A DNA stretch of 64,000 nt from Bacteroidales bacterium (GTDB lineage Bacteria > Bacteroidota > Bacteroidia > Bacteroidales > Marinilabiliaceae): positions 27,677 through 91,676 of the forward strand of contig JAKSLE010000010.1 in NCBI GenBank assembly GCA_024401365.1, given 5' to 3'. A program made the translations under genes and the position numbers. Positions 45,310 through 54,566 of this stretch are shown here, one piece after another. The notes beneath the pieces are model-generated. The model was not told the DNA's origin, searched no databases, and saw only the letters and a program-made list of their open reading frames with translations. Every line of letters begins with the position of its first letter. The first letter of the stretch is position 1.

Positions 45310-46137
45310 CTAGAAATTGGTGTATACAACCTTGATTTCGGTACGAGGGTTAACCACGAATACTGGGATACCCTCCTCGTTAGCGATGATTGTCTGCTCG
45401 TAAGCGCCGAGGAGATAATCATGGAATGCGATGTCGCGGGTTGTTGTAATCATGATGCAATCGACCTTCTGGTCCTTAGCATACTTGAGGGAGAGCTCGT
45501 AGAAAGAGCCACGCTGATCTACCCAGACTACGTCGTAAGGTATATCGCGTTCCTCGAGGTAACGCTTACAGAAGTTCATATTTGCCTTAGCAGGGTTATC
45601 GTACATTGGGCCGTTGCCCTCCTGGCCGAGGAGGCAAACGCGGATGTTGCAGAGATAGCCGAGCATAGATACCCACTTAAGTTTCTCCTTAGTCTCGAGC
45701 TTGTAGTCGACAGGGAAGAGGATCTTAGCAGGATCTTGGTAATGAGGCTCCTCTTGGACGATAAGGTAAGGAACATGGCATCCAACTATTACTTTGAGTG
45801 CCCATGAGCCAGTAAGTTTCTGCATACCGCGCATACCGTGGGTACCCATCACTACGACTGCACTCTTTAGTTCGTCTACTACTTCGTTAATAGTCTTAAA
45901 AATTGTACCCTCGCGAACGAGAGGAACTACTTTAATATCAAGTTCAGTAGTGAACTTATCGCAGATAGGTTGGAGCTGAGCCAAAATTTCTGTTTCTTGG
46001 CTCTGTTTTTTAGCGATGTTAAGCAGAACGATTTCTGCCTTCATGTTTTTACCCATAACCGCAGCATGTTTTACTGCGAAATCTGCCTTCTCGGTGAAGT
46101 CATATGGGACTAGAATTGTGTCAGTATAAGATACCAT
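45310..46137 (-). CDS. Tandem universal stress protein (UspA family)
   Basis: 275 residues made of two Usp domains (about 5-140 and 150-260). The first begins TILVPYDFTEKADFAVKHAA and contains VVMGTHGMRGMQKLTGSWALKVI, close to the ATP-binding GxxGxxx(9)G(S/T) pattern. The second domain (KILFPVDYKLETKEKLKWV) lacks an obvious nucleotide motif. Such proteins are cytoplasmic and accumulate under stress. Divergent from the cyclase gene. Confidence 0.88.
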   Translation of the reverse strand: MVSYTDTILVPYDFTEKADFAVKHAAVMGKNMKAEIVLLNIAKKQSQETEILAQLQPICDKFTTELDIKVVPLVREGTIFKTINEVVDELKSAVVVMGTHGMRGMQKLTGSWALKVIVGCHVPYLIVQEEPHYQDPAKILFPVDYKLETKEKLKWVSMLGYLCNIRVCLLGQEGNGPMYDNPAKANMNFCKRYLEERDIPYDVVWVDQRGSFYELSLKYAKDQKVDCIMITTTRDIAFHDYLLGAYEQTIIANEEGIPVFVVNPRTEIKVVYTNF

Positions 46138-46213
46138 ATCTAGAAGATGTAGTTTTTCAGTTGTAAAAATAGTCTATTATGTGTAAAAAAAAAAGTAAAT
46201 TGCACAAAATTTT

Positions 46214-46220
46214 GGGAGGA
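46214..46220 (+). promoter_or_regulatory. Shine-Dalgarno-like site deciding the cyclase start
   Basis: GGGAGGA ends nine bases before ATG at 46230. Shine-Dalgarno sequences are rare in this genome, and this one favours 46230 over the in-frame ATG at 46179. The product from 46230 also begins directly with a signal/membrane sequence. Confidence 0.5.
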
Positions 46221-46229
46221 CGTGTTATC

Positions 46230-47897
46230 ATGGTTACTTCAATTAACACTAGAAATATTATCGCACTACTAGCTATCTTGCTGTCTATTAGCGACATAGC
46301 CAGTGCTCAGTATCTAAAGTATTCAGATGATGGAGCTGAGCCGAAGGCTGTGAAAAATGGCGTAGTGAACACATCGAGTCCGTTTGTAAGGATATTTTTT
46401 GTGGGGGAAGAGGATAATTTTTTTCCTCCATACTACATAGTTCACAAAAATGACACCCTTTTTATCTCCCAAGAGATGATTACCCAAGACAGTTGGGTTG
46501 TTGCGTTACCAGAAGAGGGGGTTACCTATTTCACGGTAAAAGATGCGAGGGGGTCGTACAGGACCGTCAAGATAATGCATTCCCACAGTGTGTGGCCTAT
46601 AGCCATAGGGGGTGCGGCACTATTATTTGTGATAATATCGCTATACACCATATTTAAGTTACGCAGGCACTTACGTCAGAGGCATGCAGACGACATGCTG
46701 TTGAAAGCCTCGCAGAGGCACACCAAGAAATATGACTGTGTGACGGTACTCTTTGCTGACATTCAAGGATTTACTAAGATTGCGGAGCACATGAAGCCGG
46801 ATCAGCTTGTAGATGAGCTAGACAGGTACTTTATTTTCTTTGATGAGTTGGTAGACAAGTTTGGTGTAGAGAAGATAAAGACCATTGGTGATGCATATAT
46901 GTGTGCTGGAGGTGTGCCAGAAGATGACAGTGCGAATCCTATTGAGGTTGCGTTGGTAGGTCTTGGCATGATAGACTATGTAAAAGAGCGCAGGGCGCAA
47001 GACAGTGGTTTTTGGAATATTCGTGTTGGATTGAATACTGGTCCTGTTATTTCGGGCAACCTTGGAAACAAGAAAAAAGTCTTTGATATCTGGGGTGATT
47101 CGGTAAATACTGCTTCGCGTATGGAGTCTTCGTCTGAGCCAGGAGAGGTAAATGTCAGTGACAACACCTATTTAAAGATCAGGGATTACTTTGACTGTGA
47201 GCATCGAGGTCGCATGCCTGTAAAATATAAAGGTGAGATAGACATGTACTTTGTTAAGCGACTCAAGCCCCAGTATGCTGAGCCCGGGTCTATCTACAAG
47301 CCAAACGAGGCGATGTTGCTCAAGATTCAGATTTTGAAGACATCTGACTTTGAGGAAGATATGCGTAGGGATGTGATACGTAAGTACTGCCCGGCGCTTG
47401 AATCGAAGTTCAATATGCTGCTACAACGAGTTGACACTCTATGTCATGAGAATCATCTTTCCGATTTGGATTATGTTGTGACGCGACTATCGGCGATTAT
47501 GTCATTTATCCAGATAGAATTTACTAAAGAGTACAAGACAGACATACAATATATAAATGAGAGAAGGCATCGTCTGAAGTTGTTCTCGGAGCAAAATGAG
47601 GCGATGGCGAAAACTGTTTCCAATATTGTACAAGGAGTTGAGCCTCAAGGCATCATAGAAGAGATTATCTGTGATGCGAGAAACGAGTATTTGTCGCGTC
47701 GAGACATTGGAGCGATTTTGATACAATGGCTAGAGATAGAGTCGGAGCGCAACAAGCATCTGTCGCGTAAAGATTGGTTGCTCCAGCAGAAGGCGTTACT
47801 AGGTACGACGAGGTACTATACTGAGTCGGCCAGGAGGTTGGCAGAAGTTTCCCTGACCAGTCAGTCGGAGGTAATAGATGTACTTTTGGCTGGATAA
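46230..47897 (+). CDS. Class III adenylate/guanylate cyclase, membrane-anchored
   Basis: 555 residues from 46230. A signal peptide or first helix (IIALLAILLSISDIASA) is followed by about 90 extracytoplasmic residues, one membrane helix (IAIGGAALLFVIISLYTIFKL), then a class III cyclase domain (about 165-330). The full catalytic set is visible: metal Asp177 (FADIQGF) and Asp221 (IGDAYM), purine-site Lys217 and Asp286 (FDIWGD), and transition-state Asn293 and Arg297 (VNTASR). The Lys/Asp pair suggests ATP as substrate. The remaining 220 residues are helical and unassigned. Classical cAMP signalling is not well known in Bacteroidales, and no CRP gene is adjacent. Confidence 0.88.
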   Translation: MVTSINTRNIIALLAILLSISDIASAQYLKYSDDGAEPKAVKNGVVNTSSPFVRIFFVGEEDNFFPPYYIVHKNDTLFISQEMITQDSWVVALPEEGVTYFTVKDARGSYRTVKIMHSHSVWPIAIGGAALLFVIISLYTIFKLRRHLRQRHADDMLLKASQRHTKKYDCVTVLFADIQGFTKIAEHMKPDQLVDELDRYFIFFDELVDKFGVEKIKTIGDAYMCAGGVPEDDSANPIEVALVGLGMIDYVKERRAQDSGFWNIRVGLNTGPVISGNLGNKKKVFDIWGDSVNTASRMESSSEPGEVNVSDNTYLKIRDYFDCEHRGRMPVKYKGEIDMYFVKRLKPQYAEPGSIYKPNEAMLLKIQILKTSDFEEDMRRDVIRKYCPALESKFNMLLQRVDTLCHENHLSDLDYVVTRLSAIMSFIQIEFTKEYKTDIQYINERRHRLKLFSEQNEAMAKTVSNIVQGVEPQGIIEEIICDARNEYLSRRDIGAILIQWLEIESERNKHLSRKDWLLQQKALLGTTRYYTESARRLAEVSLTSQSEVIDVLLAG

Positions 47898-47942
47898 TCA
47901 AAGAAAAATTGAGCAACAGGGTACTCATTTAACGTATTTTAT

Positions 47943-47950
47943 TAACTTTG
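47943..47950 (+). promoter_or_regulatory. Probable -7 box of the bactofilin-atp operon
   Basis: TAACTTTG, 55 bases before the bactofilin start. No clean -33 TTTG at 19-21 bases. The following genes to atpG are co-directional with short gaps and no intervening terminator. Confidence 0.45.
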
Positions 47951-48005
47951 CGAATAAAGAATAGGTCGGCACTAGCCGAAATTATTAACGTAAGATAATA
48001 TTAGC

Positions 48006-48377
48006 ATGTCAAAAACATATGAAGCAGAGAATCGCTTACCTAATATTATAGGTCAAGGAACCAAGATAGTAGGCGATATTGAGACGAATGGTGATCTTAG
48101 AGTTGATGGCGTTATAGAAGGCAATATCCAGTCGAAGGGTAAAGTTGTGCTTGGTGCGAGTGGTTCTATAAAAGGTACTATCAAGTGTGTCAGTGCTGAG
48201 ATAAGCGGTCAATTTGATGGTAAGCTTGAGACTACGGAGCTTCTTTCGTTGAGAAACACTTCGGTATTTAAGGGTGAGATGAGCATCAACAAGTTGAGCA
48301 TTGAGCCTGGGGCTATTTTCAATGGTACATGTAACATGCCAGAAAAGGTAGCCAAGCCACAGGAAGTGAAGAAATAG
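48006..48377 (+). CDS. Bactofilin
   Basis: 123 residues. The central region (about 15-110) is a right-handed beta-helix of repeating hydrophobic/Gly units (GDIETNGDLRVDGVIEGNIQSKGKVVLGASGSIKGTIKC), the hallmark of bactofilins (DUF583), which polymerise without nucleotide into cytoskeletal filaments often tied to cell shape or peptidoglycan enzymes. Short disordered ends flank it. It sits at the head of the ATP synthase gene run, where atpD-atpC are found in many Bacteroidota. Confidence 0.9.
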   Translation: MSKTYEAENRLPNIIGQGTKIVGDIETNGDLRVDGVIEGNIQSKGKVVLGASGSIKGTIKCVSAEISGQFDGKLETTELLSLRNTSVFKGEMSINKLSIEPGAIFNGTCNMPEKVAKPQEVKK

Positions 48378-48442
48378 GCAAGCGTTACGAAAAGATACTA
48401 GGCGTTTTGTGGTGTTTCGGATTTTTTGAATATTGATTTGCC

Positions 48443-48772
48443 ATGATGAAAGTCTGGATATGGTCTTTGCTTATTATCGTGCTCTTGAATTTTGCGGTTA
48501 TAGAGATAGGGCATTTGGATAGATTATTAGGCTTAGGTTTTTTATTTCCGGCGCTTTTGTCTTTTTTGAGGCAGAGAATTATTCAGAAGTACTCAATCAC
48601 TTCGTTATCAGTGGTATTTTTGACAGAAGGTATTAAGTTTGCAATAGTTTGTGCTCTATTATTTGCATTATATTATACGGTTTCAAAGGAAAATATCTTG
48701 TATCCGACTGCATTTTGTGTAAACTTTTTGGTCGCGAACAGCGTAGAATATTGTGCGTTTAGGGCAAATTAG
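48443..48772 (+). CDS. Small membrane protein upstream of atpB, AtpI-like position
   Basis: 109 residues with about three or four hydrophobic helices (WIWSLLIIVLLNFAVIEI, LLGLGFLFPALLSFL, LTEGIKFAIVCALLFALYY, AFCVNFLVANSVEY). The place immediately before atpB and the size suggest an AtpI/AtpR-like assembly factor, but no clear AtpI motif is seen. It starts 65 bases after bactofilin and ends 15 bases before atpB. Confidence 0.6.
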   Translation: MMKVWIWSLLIIVLLNFAVIEIGHLDRLLGLGFLFPALLSFLRQRIIQKYSITSLSVVFLTEGIKFAIVCALLFALYYTVSKENILYPTAFCVNFLVANSVEYCAFRAN

Positions 48773-48787
48773 AAACCTCAACCTATT

Positions 48788-49876
48788 ATGTTTACAAAAG
48801 CAATACATATAATAGTACTTATGTTGGCGGTAATAGCCAATGTTGGTATGGCCAGAGCGCAGGAGAGTGAACCTGAGGCAGCGGTGGCGAGTGCACATGA
48901 GAATGCACATGAGGAGGAGGGTCTTGACATGACTCATCTCATCTTCCATCACGTTTTGGACTCATATCAGTGGGACATTGTTGGTTGGGAAGGAGCCAAT
49001 GGAGAGGAGAAGATATCTATACCTCTACCGGTGATTGCCTATCACAATGGACATTTTTTCTTTACCATGTCGTCGTCATTTGCGGAAGGAGCAAAAGTGG
49101 AAAAAGACGGATTGGTGTGGTATATGGGAGTTCCTGAGGGCAGGGTTGTTGAGAAGTTGCTTGTAGATTCGGCTACAGAGCAAGCTGTTCGTCCTACGTT
49201 GGATATTTCTATCACAAGAAATGTTGCTTCTATGTGGCTTTCGGTGATTGTGATACTTTTGATATTTATTTCTGTTGCGAAGGCGTACAAGAAGTCGTTG
49301 GTTCCACATGGGGCAGTAGGAGCGGTTGAGACGGTTGTTTTGTTTGTCAAGGACATTGCAGATGAGCAGATAGGCGAGAAGTCGGCGAAATATGTTCCAT
49401 ATATGTTGTCGTTGTTCTTTTTCATTTGGATTAACAACATTATTGGTCTTATTCCATTTTTCCCATTCTCTACGAATCTTTCGGGCAACATAGCTTTCAC
49501 GGCGACATTGGCCATTGGTACATTTATTTTGACGAACTTCAATGCTACTAAGCATTACTGGATACATAACTTTACTGTTCCTGGGGTACCATTTATAATG
49601 AAGTTCATTCTTGTGCCAATTGAGATTGTCACAATGTTCATACGACCATTTACGCTTCTTGTCCGTTTGTTTGCGAATGTGACAGGTGGGCACATTATCA
49701 TATTGAGTTTGATAGCGATGATTTTTATTATTGGTAGTATTGCCATGGCGGTACCATCGGTACTTCTCACGCTCATCATTTTTGTATTGGAGATTATATT
49801 CGGCGCATTGCAGGCATACATTTTCACATTGTTATCGGCATTGTATATAGGATTGGCTGTAAACGACGAACATTAA
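48788..49876 (+). CDS. atpB: ATP synthase Fo subunit a
   Basis: 362 residues. As in other Bacteroidota it has a cleavable-looking signal sequence (ending GMARAQ) and about 120 extra extracytoplasmic residues before the first core helix. The proton-channel arginine lies in PFTLLVRLFANVTGGH, in the long membrane-embedded helix beside the c-ring; the C-terminal helix ALQAYIFTLLSALYIGLAVNDEH is typical. It provides the two half-channels for protons. Confidence 0.95.
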   Translation: MFTKAIHIIVLMLAVIANVGMARAQESEPEAAVASAHENAHEEEGLDMTHLIFHHVLDSYQWDIVGWEGANGEEKISIPLPVIAYHNGHFFFTMSSSFAEGAKVEKDGLVWYMGVPEGRVVEKLLVDSATEQAVRPTLDISITRNVASMWLSVIVILLIFISVAKAYKKSLVPHGAVGAVETVVLFVKDIADEQIGEKSAKYVPYMLSLFFFIWINNIIGLIPFFPFSTNLSGNIAFTATLAIGTFILTNFNATKHYWIHNFTVPGVPFIMKFILVPIEIVTMFIRPFTLLVRLFANVTGGHIIILSLIAMIFIIGSIAMAVPSVLLTLIIFVLEIIFGALQAYIFTLLSALYIGLAVNDEH

Positions 49877-49921
49877 TAAGTAAGTAATAAAACAAAAAAA
49901 TAACTTTTAAAACTTAGAATT

Positions 49922-50122
49922 ATGAATCTAGTTGGTGTAGGCATTGGCCTTATTGTTATCGGTCTTGGTATTGGTATCGGTAATATCGGTAAGTCGGCTC
50001 TTGACGCTATGGCTCGTCAGCCAGAGATGGCAGGTAAAATCCAGTCTGCAATGCTTATCGCTGCAGGTATGGTCGAGGGTGCTGGTTTGTTCGCTATCAT
50101 CATGGCGTACTTGACAGCTTAA
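49922..50122 (+). CDS. atpE: ATP synthase Fo subunit c
   Basis: 66 residues, shorter than most c subunits (about 75-90), because the N-terminal segment before the first helix is missing. A stop codon lies just upstream, so it is not a wrong start. Helix 1 carries the packing glycines Gly14, Gly16, Gly18 and Gly20; the loop is ARQPE; helix 2 carries the ion-binding Glu52 in GMVEGAGLF. The Gln/Ser/Thr ligands of sodium-type rings are absent, so proton coupling is expected. Confidence 0.93.
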   Translation: MNLVGVGIGLIVIGLGIGIGNIGKSALDAMARQPEMAGKIQSAMLIAAGMVEGAGLFAIIMAYLTA

Positions 50123-50159
50123 TAGAACAGCATAGATATTTATCTAAAAAATATAGGTC

Positions 50160-50654
50160 ATGGATTTATTGTCACCAGAACCTGGCTTAGTCATCTGGAC
50201 TGGCTTGACATTCCTCATCCTTCTCTATTTGTTGGGTAAGTTTGCGTGGAAACCATTATTGGGAGCCATTAAAGAGCGCGAGACTACGATACAGACAGCG
50301 ATGGAGAATGCTGTAAAGGCGAATGAGGAGCTCAAGCAGATAGAGGCGACTAAGACACGTATTGAGGCAGAGACACGCAAGGAGCGCGACTCTATCCTCA
50401 AGGAGGCCCATGCCCTAAAAGACAATATAGTTGAGGAGGCGAAGAATGCTGCACAGCAGGAGGCTCAGAAGATCGTAGAGGCTGCCAAGGCTCAGATTGC
50501 AAAAGATCGTGCTGATGCTATGCAAGAACTCCGTTCAACAGTTGCAAAGCTCTCTGTCCAGATTGCATCGAAGGTAATAGCAAAGGACTTGTCGTCGGAT
50601 GCTAACCAGAATGATTTGGTAGAGAAGTACCTTCAGGAGTGTAACTTCAATTAG
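50160..50654 (+). CDS. atpF: ATP synthase Fo subunit b
   Basis: 164 residues: one N-terminal membrane helix (LVIWTGLTFLILLYLLGKFAW) and a long charged Ala-rich coiled coil that forms the peripheral stalk. It begins 37 bases after atpE and is followed 8 bases later by atpH. Confidence 0.95.
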   Translation: MDLLSPEPGLVIWTGLTFLILLYLLGKFAWKPLLGAIKERETTIQTAMENAVKANEELKQIEATKTRIEAETRKERDSILKEAHALKDNIVEEAKNAAQQEAQKIVEAAKAQIAKDRADAMQELRSTVAKLSVQIASKVIAKDLSSDANQNDLVEKYLQECNFN

Positions 50655-50662
50655 TCGGCGGT

Positions 50663-51199
50663 ATGAACTCGGGACTGATAGCAAGACGATATGCAAATGT
50701 GCTTTTTGAGTTTGCTCAAGAGCATCAGGCTACGGAAGTTGTCTATTCGGATGCCAGCAATGTCTATGAGGCGTTGGTAGGCAGTCAAGAGGCGACAGCG
50801 TTCCTCACGTCTCCTTTGCGTAAGCCGTCCGAGAAGAAGGCACTCGTCGATAAGGTATTTGCCAATGTGGTATCGAAAGAGACGCGTCAGTTTATGGATT
50901 TTGTTGTAGACAAAGGCAGGGCTGACATGTTGGCTGAGATATTGCGAGTATATGGTGTTGTCTTTAAGGAGCATAATGGGATCAAGACGGCAATCGTTAC
51001 AACGGCGGTTCCTCTCGAGGCTCAGAAGCAGGAAAGTGTAACAGCTATCCTTAAGCAAAAATTGGCAGCTCCAGTTGAAGCTACATATAAAGTTGACGAA
51101 TCGCTCATAGGAGGAGTAGTATTCGAGGTAGACGGTAGCTTGATGGACTGTAGCGTTAAGCGTCAACTCCAGGATATTGAGAGGAGTTTGACGATTTAG
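50663..51199 (+). CDS. atpH: ATP synthase F1 subunit delta
   Basis: 178 residues. N-terminal helical bundle beginning [15 protein letters not shown], and C-terminal [28 protein letters not shown], which docks on subunit b. It holds the catalytic head to the stator. Starts 8 bases after atpF. Confidence 0.94.
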   Translation: MNSGLIARRYANVLFEFAQEHQATEVVYSDASNVYEALVGSQEATAFLTSPLRKPSEKKALVDKVFANVVSKETRQFMDFVVDKGRADMLAEILRVYGVVFKEHNGIKTAIVTTAVPLEAQKQESVTAILKQKLAAPVEATYKVDESLIGGVVFEVDGSLMDCSVKRQLQDIERSLTI

Positions 51200-51228
51200 T
51201 ATTATTTATCTACAAATCGAGAAAGTAC

Positions 51229-52803
51229 ATGGAAAACATAAAAGCCTCAGAGGTCTCTAGTCTCCTTAAGAGCCAGCTCGAGAATTTCGAGAACTCTATG
51301 AAGATGGAGGAAGTGGGCACCGTACTATCCGTTGCAGATGGTGTAGCGCAGGCGTATGGTTTGGAGAATGTCCAAGCCAATGAGCTTGTGACAATTGATG
51401 AAGCGACAGGTATCGTGATGAACCTTGAGCAAGACCACGTAGGTATTGTGCTCATGGGAGATGCGGTAACAGTAAAGGAGGGCGACACAGTTAAGAGAAC
51501 TGGGCGTATTGCCTCTGTCCTTGTAGGTGAGGGCACTGTAGGTCGTGTAGTTAATCCTCTCGGCGAGCCTATTGATGGTAAGGGTCCTATCGCTGGTAAG
51601 TTGTATGAGATGCCACTTGAGCGCAAGGCTCCACAGGTAGTATATCGTCAGCCAGTAAAGCAGCCACTACAGACAGGTATCAAGGCTATTGATGCTATGA
51701 TTCCGATTGGTCGTGGACAGCGTGAGCTTATCATTGGTGACCGTCAGACAGGAAAGACAGCCATTGCTATTGATACAATTCTCAATCAGAAGAGTTTCTA
51801 TGATGCAGGCAAGCCAGTATATTGTATCTACGTTGCTGTAGGACAGAAGGGTAGTACTGTAGCGCAGATAGTAAATACGTTGGAGCGTCATGGTGCATTG
51901 GCGTATACAGTTGTAGTTAGTGCTACGGCTGCTGATGCTGCTGCCATGCAGTTCTATGCACCATTTGCGGGTGCAGCTATTGGAGAATATTTCCGTGATT
52001 CGGGTCGTCATGCTCTTATTGTGTATGATGATTTGTCGAAGCAAGCTGTTGCATATCGTGAGGTCAGCTTGTTGCTTCGTCGTCCACCAGGACGTGAGGC
52101 TTACCCAGGTGATATTTTCTACTTGCACTCACGTCTTTTGGAGAGAGCTGCCAAGATCATTGAGAATGATGAGATTGCAGCCAAGATGAATGATCTTCCT
52201 GAGAGTATCAAGCCTATTGTCAAAGGTGGTGGTTCGCTCACAGCGCTTCCAATCATTGAGACACAGGCAGGAGACGTTTCGGCATATATTCCTACGAACG
52301 TTATTTCCATTACTGATGGACAGATCTTCCTTGAGGGTAACCTCTTCAATGCTGGTGTACGTCCAGCTATTAACGTGGGTATTTCGGTATCCCGTGTAGG
52401 TGGATCGGCGCAGATTAAGTCAATGAAGAAGGTAGCTGGTACATTGAAGCTTGACCATGCTCAGTATCGTGAGTTGGAGGCATTCTCGAAGTTCGGTTCA
52501 GATCTTGATGCTACGACGATGGCGGTTTTGGACAAGGGACGTAAGAATGTTGAGCTTTTGAAGCAGCCACAGTATACTCCATATTCGGTAGAGAAGCAGA
52601 TTGCTTCGATGTTCTGTGGAACAAAGGGCTTGATGAAGAATGTACCTATTGCCAAGGTAAGAGAGTTTGAGAAAGAGTATCTTGATGAGTTGGAATTGAC
52701 ACAGAAAGAGGTTCTCAATCAGCTTGCTGCAGGTAAGATAGACGATGAAATCACAAAGGTGCTTACTGATGTTGCGGCACAAGTAAGCAAGAGATTTGAA
52801 TAA
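51229..52803 (+). CDS. atpA: ATP synthase F1 subunit alpha
   Basis: 524 residues. The N-terminal delta-contacting helix, beta-barrel domain, nucleotide-binding domain with Walker [16 protein letters not shown] (about 169-183), the [10 protein letters not shown] segment and a helical C-terminal domain are all present. It forms the non-catalytic nucleotide sites of the alpha3beta3 head. The catalytic beta subunit is not in this window. Confidence 0.97.
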   Translation: MENIKASEVSSLLKSQLENFENSMKMEEVGTVLSVADGVAQAYGLENVQANELVTIDEATGIVMNLEQDHVGIVLMGDAVTVKEGDTVKRTGRIASVLVGEGTVGRVVNPLGEPIDGKGPIAGKLYEMPLERKAPQVVYRQPVKQPLQTGIKAIDAMIPIGRGQRELIIGDRQTGKTAIAIDTILNQKSFYDAGKPVYCIYVAVGQKGSTVAQIVNTLERHGALAYTVVVSATAADAAAMQFYAPFAGAAIGEYFRDSGRHALIVYDDLSKQAVAYREVSLLLRRPPGREAYPGDIFYLHSRLLERAAKIIENDEIAAKMNDLPESIKPIVKGGGSLTALPIIETQAGDVSAYIPTNVISITDGQIFLEGNLFNAGVRPAINVGISVSRVGGSAQIKSMKKVAGTLKLDHAQYRELEAFSKFGSDLDATTMAVLDKGRKNVELLKQPQYTPYSVEKQIASMFCGTKGLMKNVPIAKVREFEKEYLDELELTQKEVLNQLAAGKIDDEITKVLTDVAAQVSKRFE

Positions 52804-52811
52804 GTAGAAGC

Positions 52812-53693
52812 ATGGCAAACCTAAAAGACATACGTATTCGCATTAACTCTGTCAAGACTACGCGACAGGTGACGAGCGCCATGAAGATGGTGTCTGCGGC
52901 TAAATTGAAGAAGGCCCAGGACAGTGTTGATCATGTACGTCCGTACGTTGCGAAGCTTGTGGAGATAAGCAACTTTTTGGGCACTTCGGTAGACAATATC
53001 GAGGAGACATTCGGTTACGCTACTCCAAAGAAGGGGAAGACGCTTGTTCTAGCGATAGCGAGTAACAAGGGTTTGGCGGGTGCATTTAACAGCACTGTTG
53101 TCAAGGAAGTGGATCGTATGTTGAGGGAAGAGTGGGCTGAAGAGTACCAGCGAGGCAATGTAGACATTTATGCTATAGGCAAGCAGTTGGTAAAAGGCTT
53201 GAGTGCTCGCAATATTGCGGTAACTACTGAGAACAATAATGTGCTAGACGATTTGACTACGCAGAATGTTTACAAGGTAGCGGATGAGCTTACTGATAGT
53301 TTTGCTAATGGTAAGTACAAGAAGATTATACTTGTATACAATACGTTTGTCAATGCTGCGGTACAGAATATTACTACACAGCAGTTATTGCCCCTCTCTG
53401 TAGCGGAGCCAGAGGCTGGAGCGTCGGCATATCTTGACTTTATCGTTGAGCCAGACAAGGCTGCGGTATTAGCGGATATGGTGCCACAGGTTATACAAGC
53501 AAAGTTGTACGCTGCATTTTCGGAATCGGCTGCAAGTGAGCATGGTGCCCGTATGACATCGATGAACAAGGCTACTGATAATGCGACAGAGCTTCTAGGA
53601 GATTTGCAATTACAGTACAATAAGGCTCGTCAGGCGGCTATTACCAATGAGCTTATTGAGATTGTGAGTGGTGCAGAAGCATTGAATAGCTAA
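52812..53693 (+). CDS. atpG: ATP synthase F1 subunit gamma
   Basis: 293 residues. N-terminal helix IRIRINSVKTTRQVTSAMKMVSAAKLKKAQ and the C-terminal helix with SEHGARMTSMNKATDNATELL form the rotor shaft. It ends the operon; a strong terminator follows. In many bacteria atpD-atpC come next, but here pssA does. Confidence 0.96.
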   Translation: MANLKDIRIRINSVKTTRQVTSAMKMVSAAKLKKAQDSVDHVRPYVAKLVEISNFLGTSVDNIEETFGYATPKKGKTLVLAIASNKGLAGAFNSTVVKEVDRMLREEWAEEYQRGNVDIYAIGKQLVKGLSARNIAVTTENNNVLDDLTTQNVYKVADELTDSFANGKYKKIILVYNTFVNAAVQNITTQQLLPLSVAEPEAGASAYLDFIVEPDKAAVLADMVPQVIQAKLYAAFSESAASEHGARMTSMNKATDNATELLGDLQLQYNKARQAAITNELIEIVSGAEALNS

Positions 53694-53719
53694 AGCTTTT
53701 TCAAGCAAACAGATATTTA

Positions 53720-53753
53720 GCCATCATCCTAATGTAGGGTGATGGCTTTTTTT
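53720..53753 (+). terminator. Terminator of the atp operon
   Basis: GCCATCATCCTA (53720-53731) pairs with TAGGGTGATGGC (53735-53746) with one mismatch, followed by seven T. Confidence 0.9.
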
Positions 53754-53823
53754 GTTCTTAAAGAGTATGATGTTGTAGAAATTTAGTATTTTTGTCCTTT
53801 CGTTAGGAGAAAAATCATTATTC

Positions 53824-54552
53824 ATGAGTATTAGAAAATATATACCCAATTCCATAACGTCACTAAATCTGATTTGTGGCGTCATTTCGGTAGTTTTGTC
53901 ATTATCTGCTGCTGCGACGGGGAAGGATCTTCTGGGTCAGCAGAATATTTATATGTTCCCATGTATTTTGATATTTATGGGTGCGTTGTTTGATTTCTTT
54001 GATGGTTTTGTAGCCAGGATGTTGCATGTCAGCAGTGAGATAGGCAAGGAGTTGGACTCGTTAGCAGACCTTTTGACATTTGGTTTTGCGCCATCTGGGT
54101 TGTATGTGCTATACTTGGCGCAGAATTACAAAGACGTTTTGGGCATTGGAATTTATTTTCCGTTGATATTAGTTCTGTTCTCGGCATTAAGATTAGCCAA
54201 GTTTAATGTAGACACCAGGCAGACAGAGAATTTTATTGGGTTGACGACGACAGCCACAGCTATGTTTGCAGCTTCGTTGTTCTTGGCGTTGACTACAAAT
54301 GTGATGTTAGCCGGTGTACGGTTTGATATATGGTTCATCGCAGTTTTAATAGCATTGTTCTCGTATTTGCTAGTCAGTGAGATACCGATGTTTTCGTTGA
54401 AAGTCAAGACATTTGACTGGAAAGGCAACGAATTGCGTTTTGTTCTTATTGGAGTTGGTCTACTTTCGCTTGTAGTTTTAGGAGTTGGTGGAGTTGCATT
54501 TACGATAGTATTGTATGTAGTATTCTCTACGGTAAAGATGTTGCTTAAGTAG
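53824..54552 (+). CDS. pssA: CDP-diacylglycerol-serine O-phosphatidyltransferase
   Basis: 242 residues with about six to eight membrane helices. The CDP-alcohol transferase motif D-G-x2-A-R-x8-G-x3-D-x3-D is complete in DGFVARMLHVSSEIGKELDSLAD (about residues 61-84). It makes phosphatidylserine from CDP-diacylglycerol and serine, the precursor of phosphatidylethanolamine. A psd gene often lies beside pssA in Bacteroidota; here the neighbour is a large orphan starting 14 bases downstream, likely in the same transcript. Confidence 0.92.
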   Translation: MSIRKYIPNSITSLNLICGVISVVLSLSAAATGKDLLGQQNIYMFPCILIFMGALFDFFDGFVARMLHVSSEIGKELDSLADLLTFGFAPSGLYVLYLAQNYKDVLGIGIYFPLILVLFSALRLAKFNVDTRQTENFIGLTTTATAMFAASLFLALTTNVMLAGVRFDIWFIAVLIALFSYLLVSEIPMFSLKVKTFDWKGNELRFVLIGVGLLSLVVLGVGGVAFTIVLYVVFSTVKMLLK

Positions 54553-54566
54553 AAAGTTGGGTAAGG

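Noticed and set aside
49922-50122. Sodium-type ATP synthase c-ring
   Set aside because: The Gln in helix 1 and the Ser/Thr next to the carboxylate that coordinate sodium are absent.
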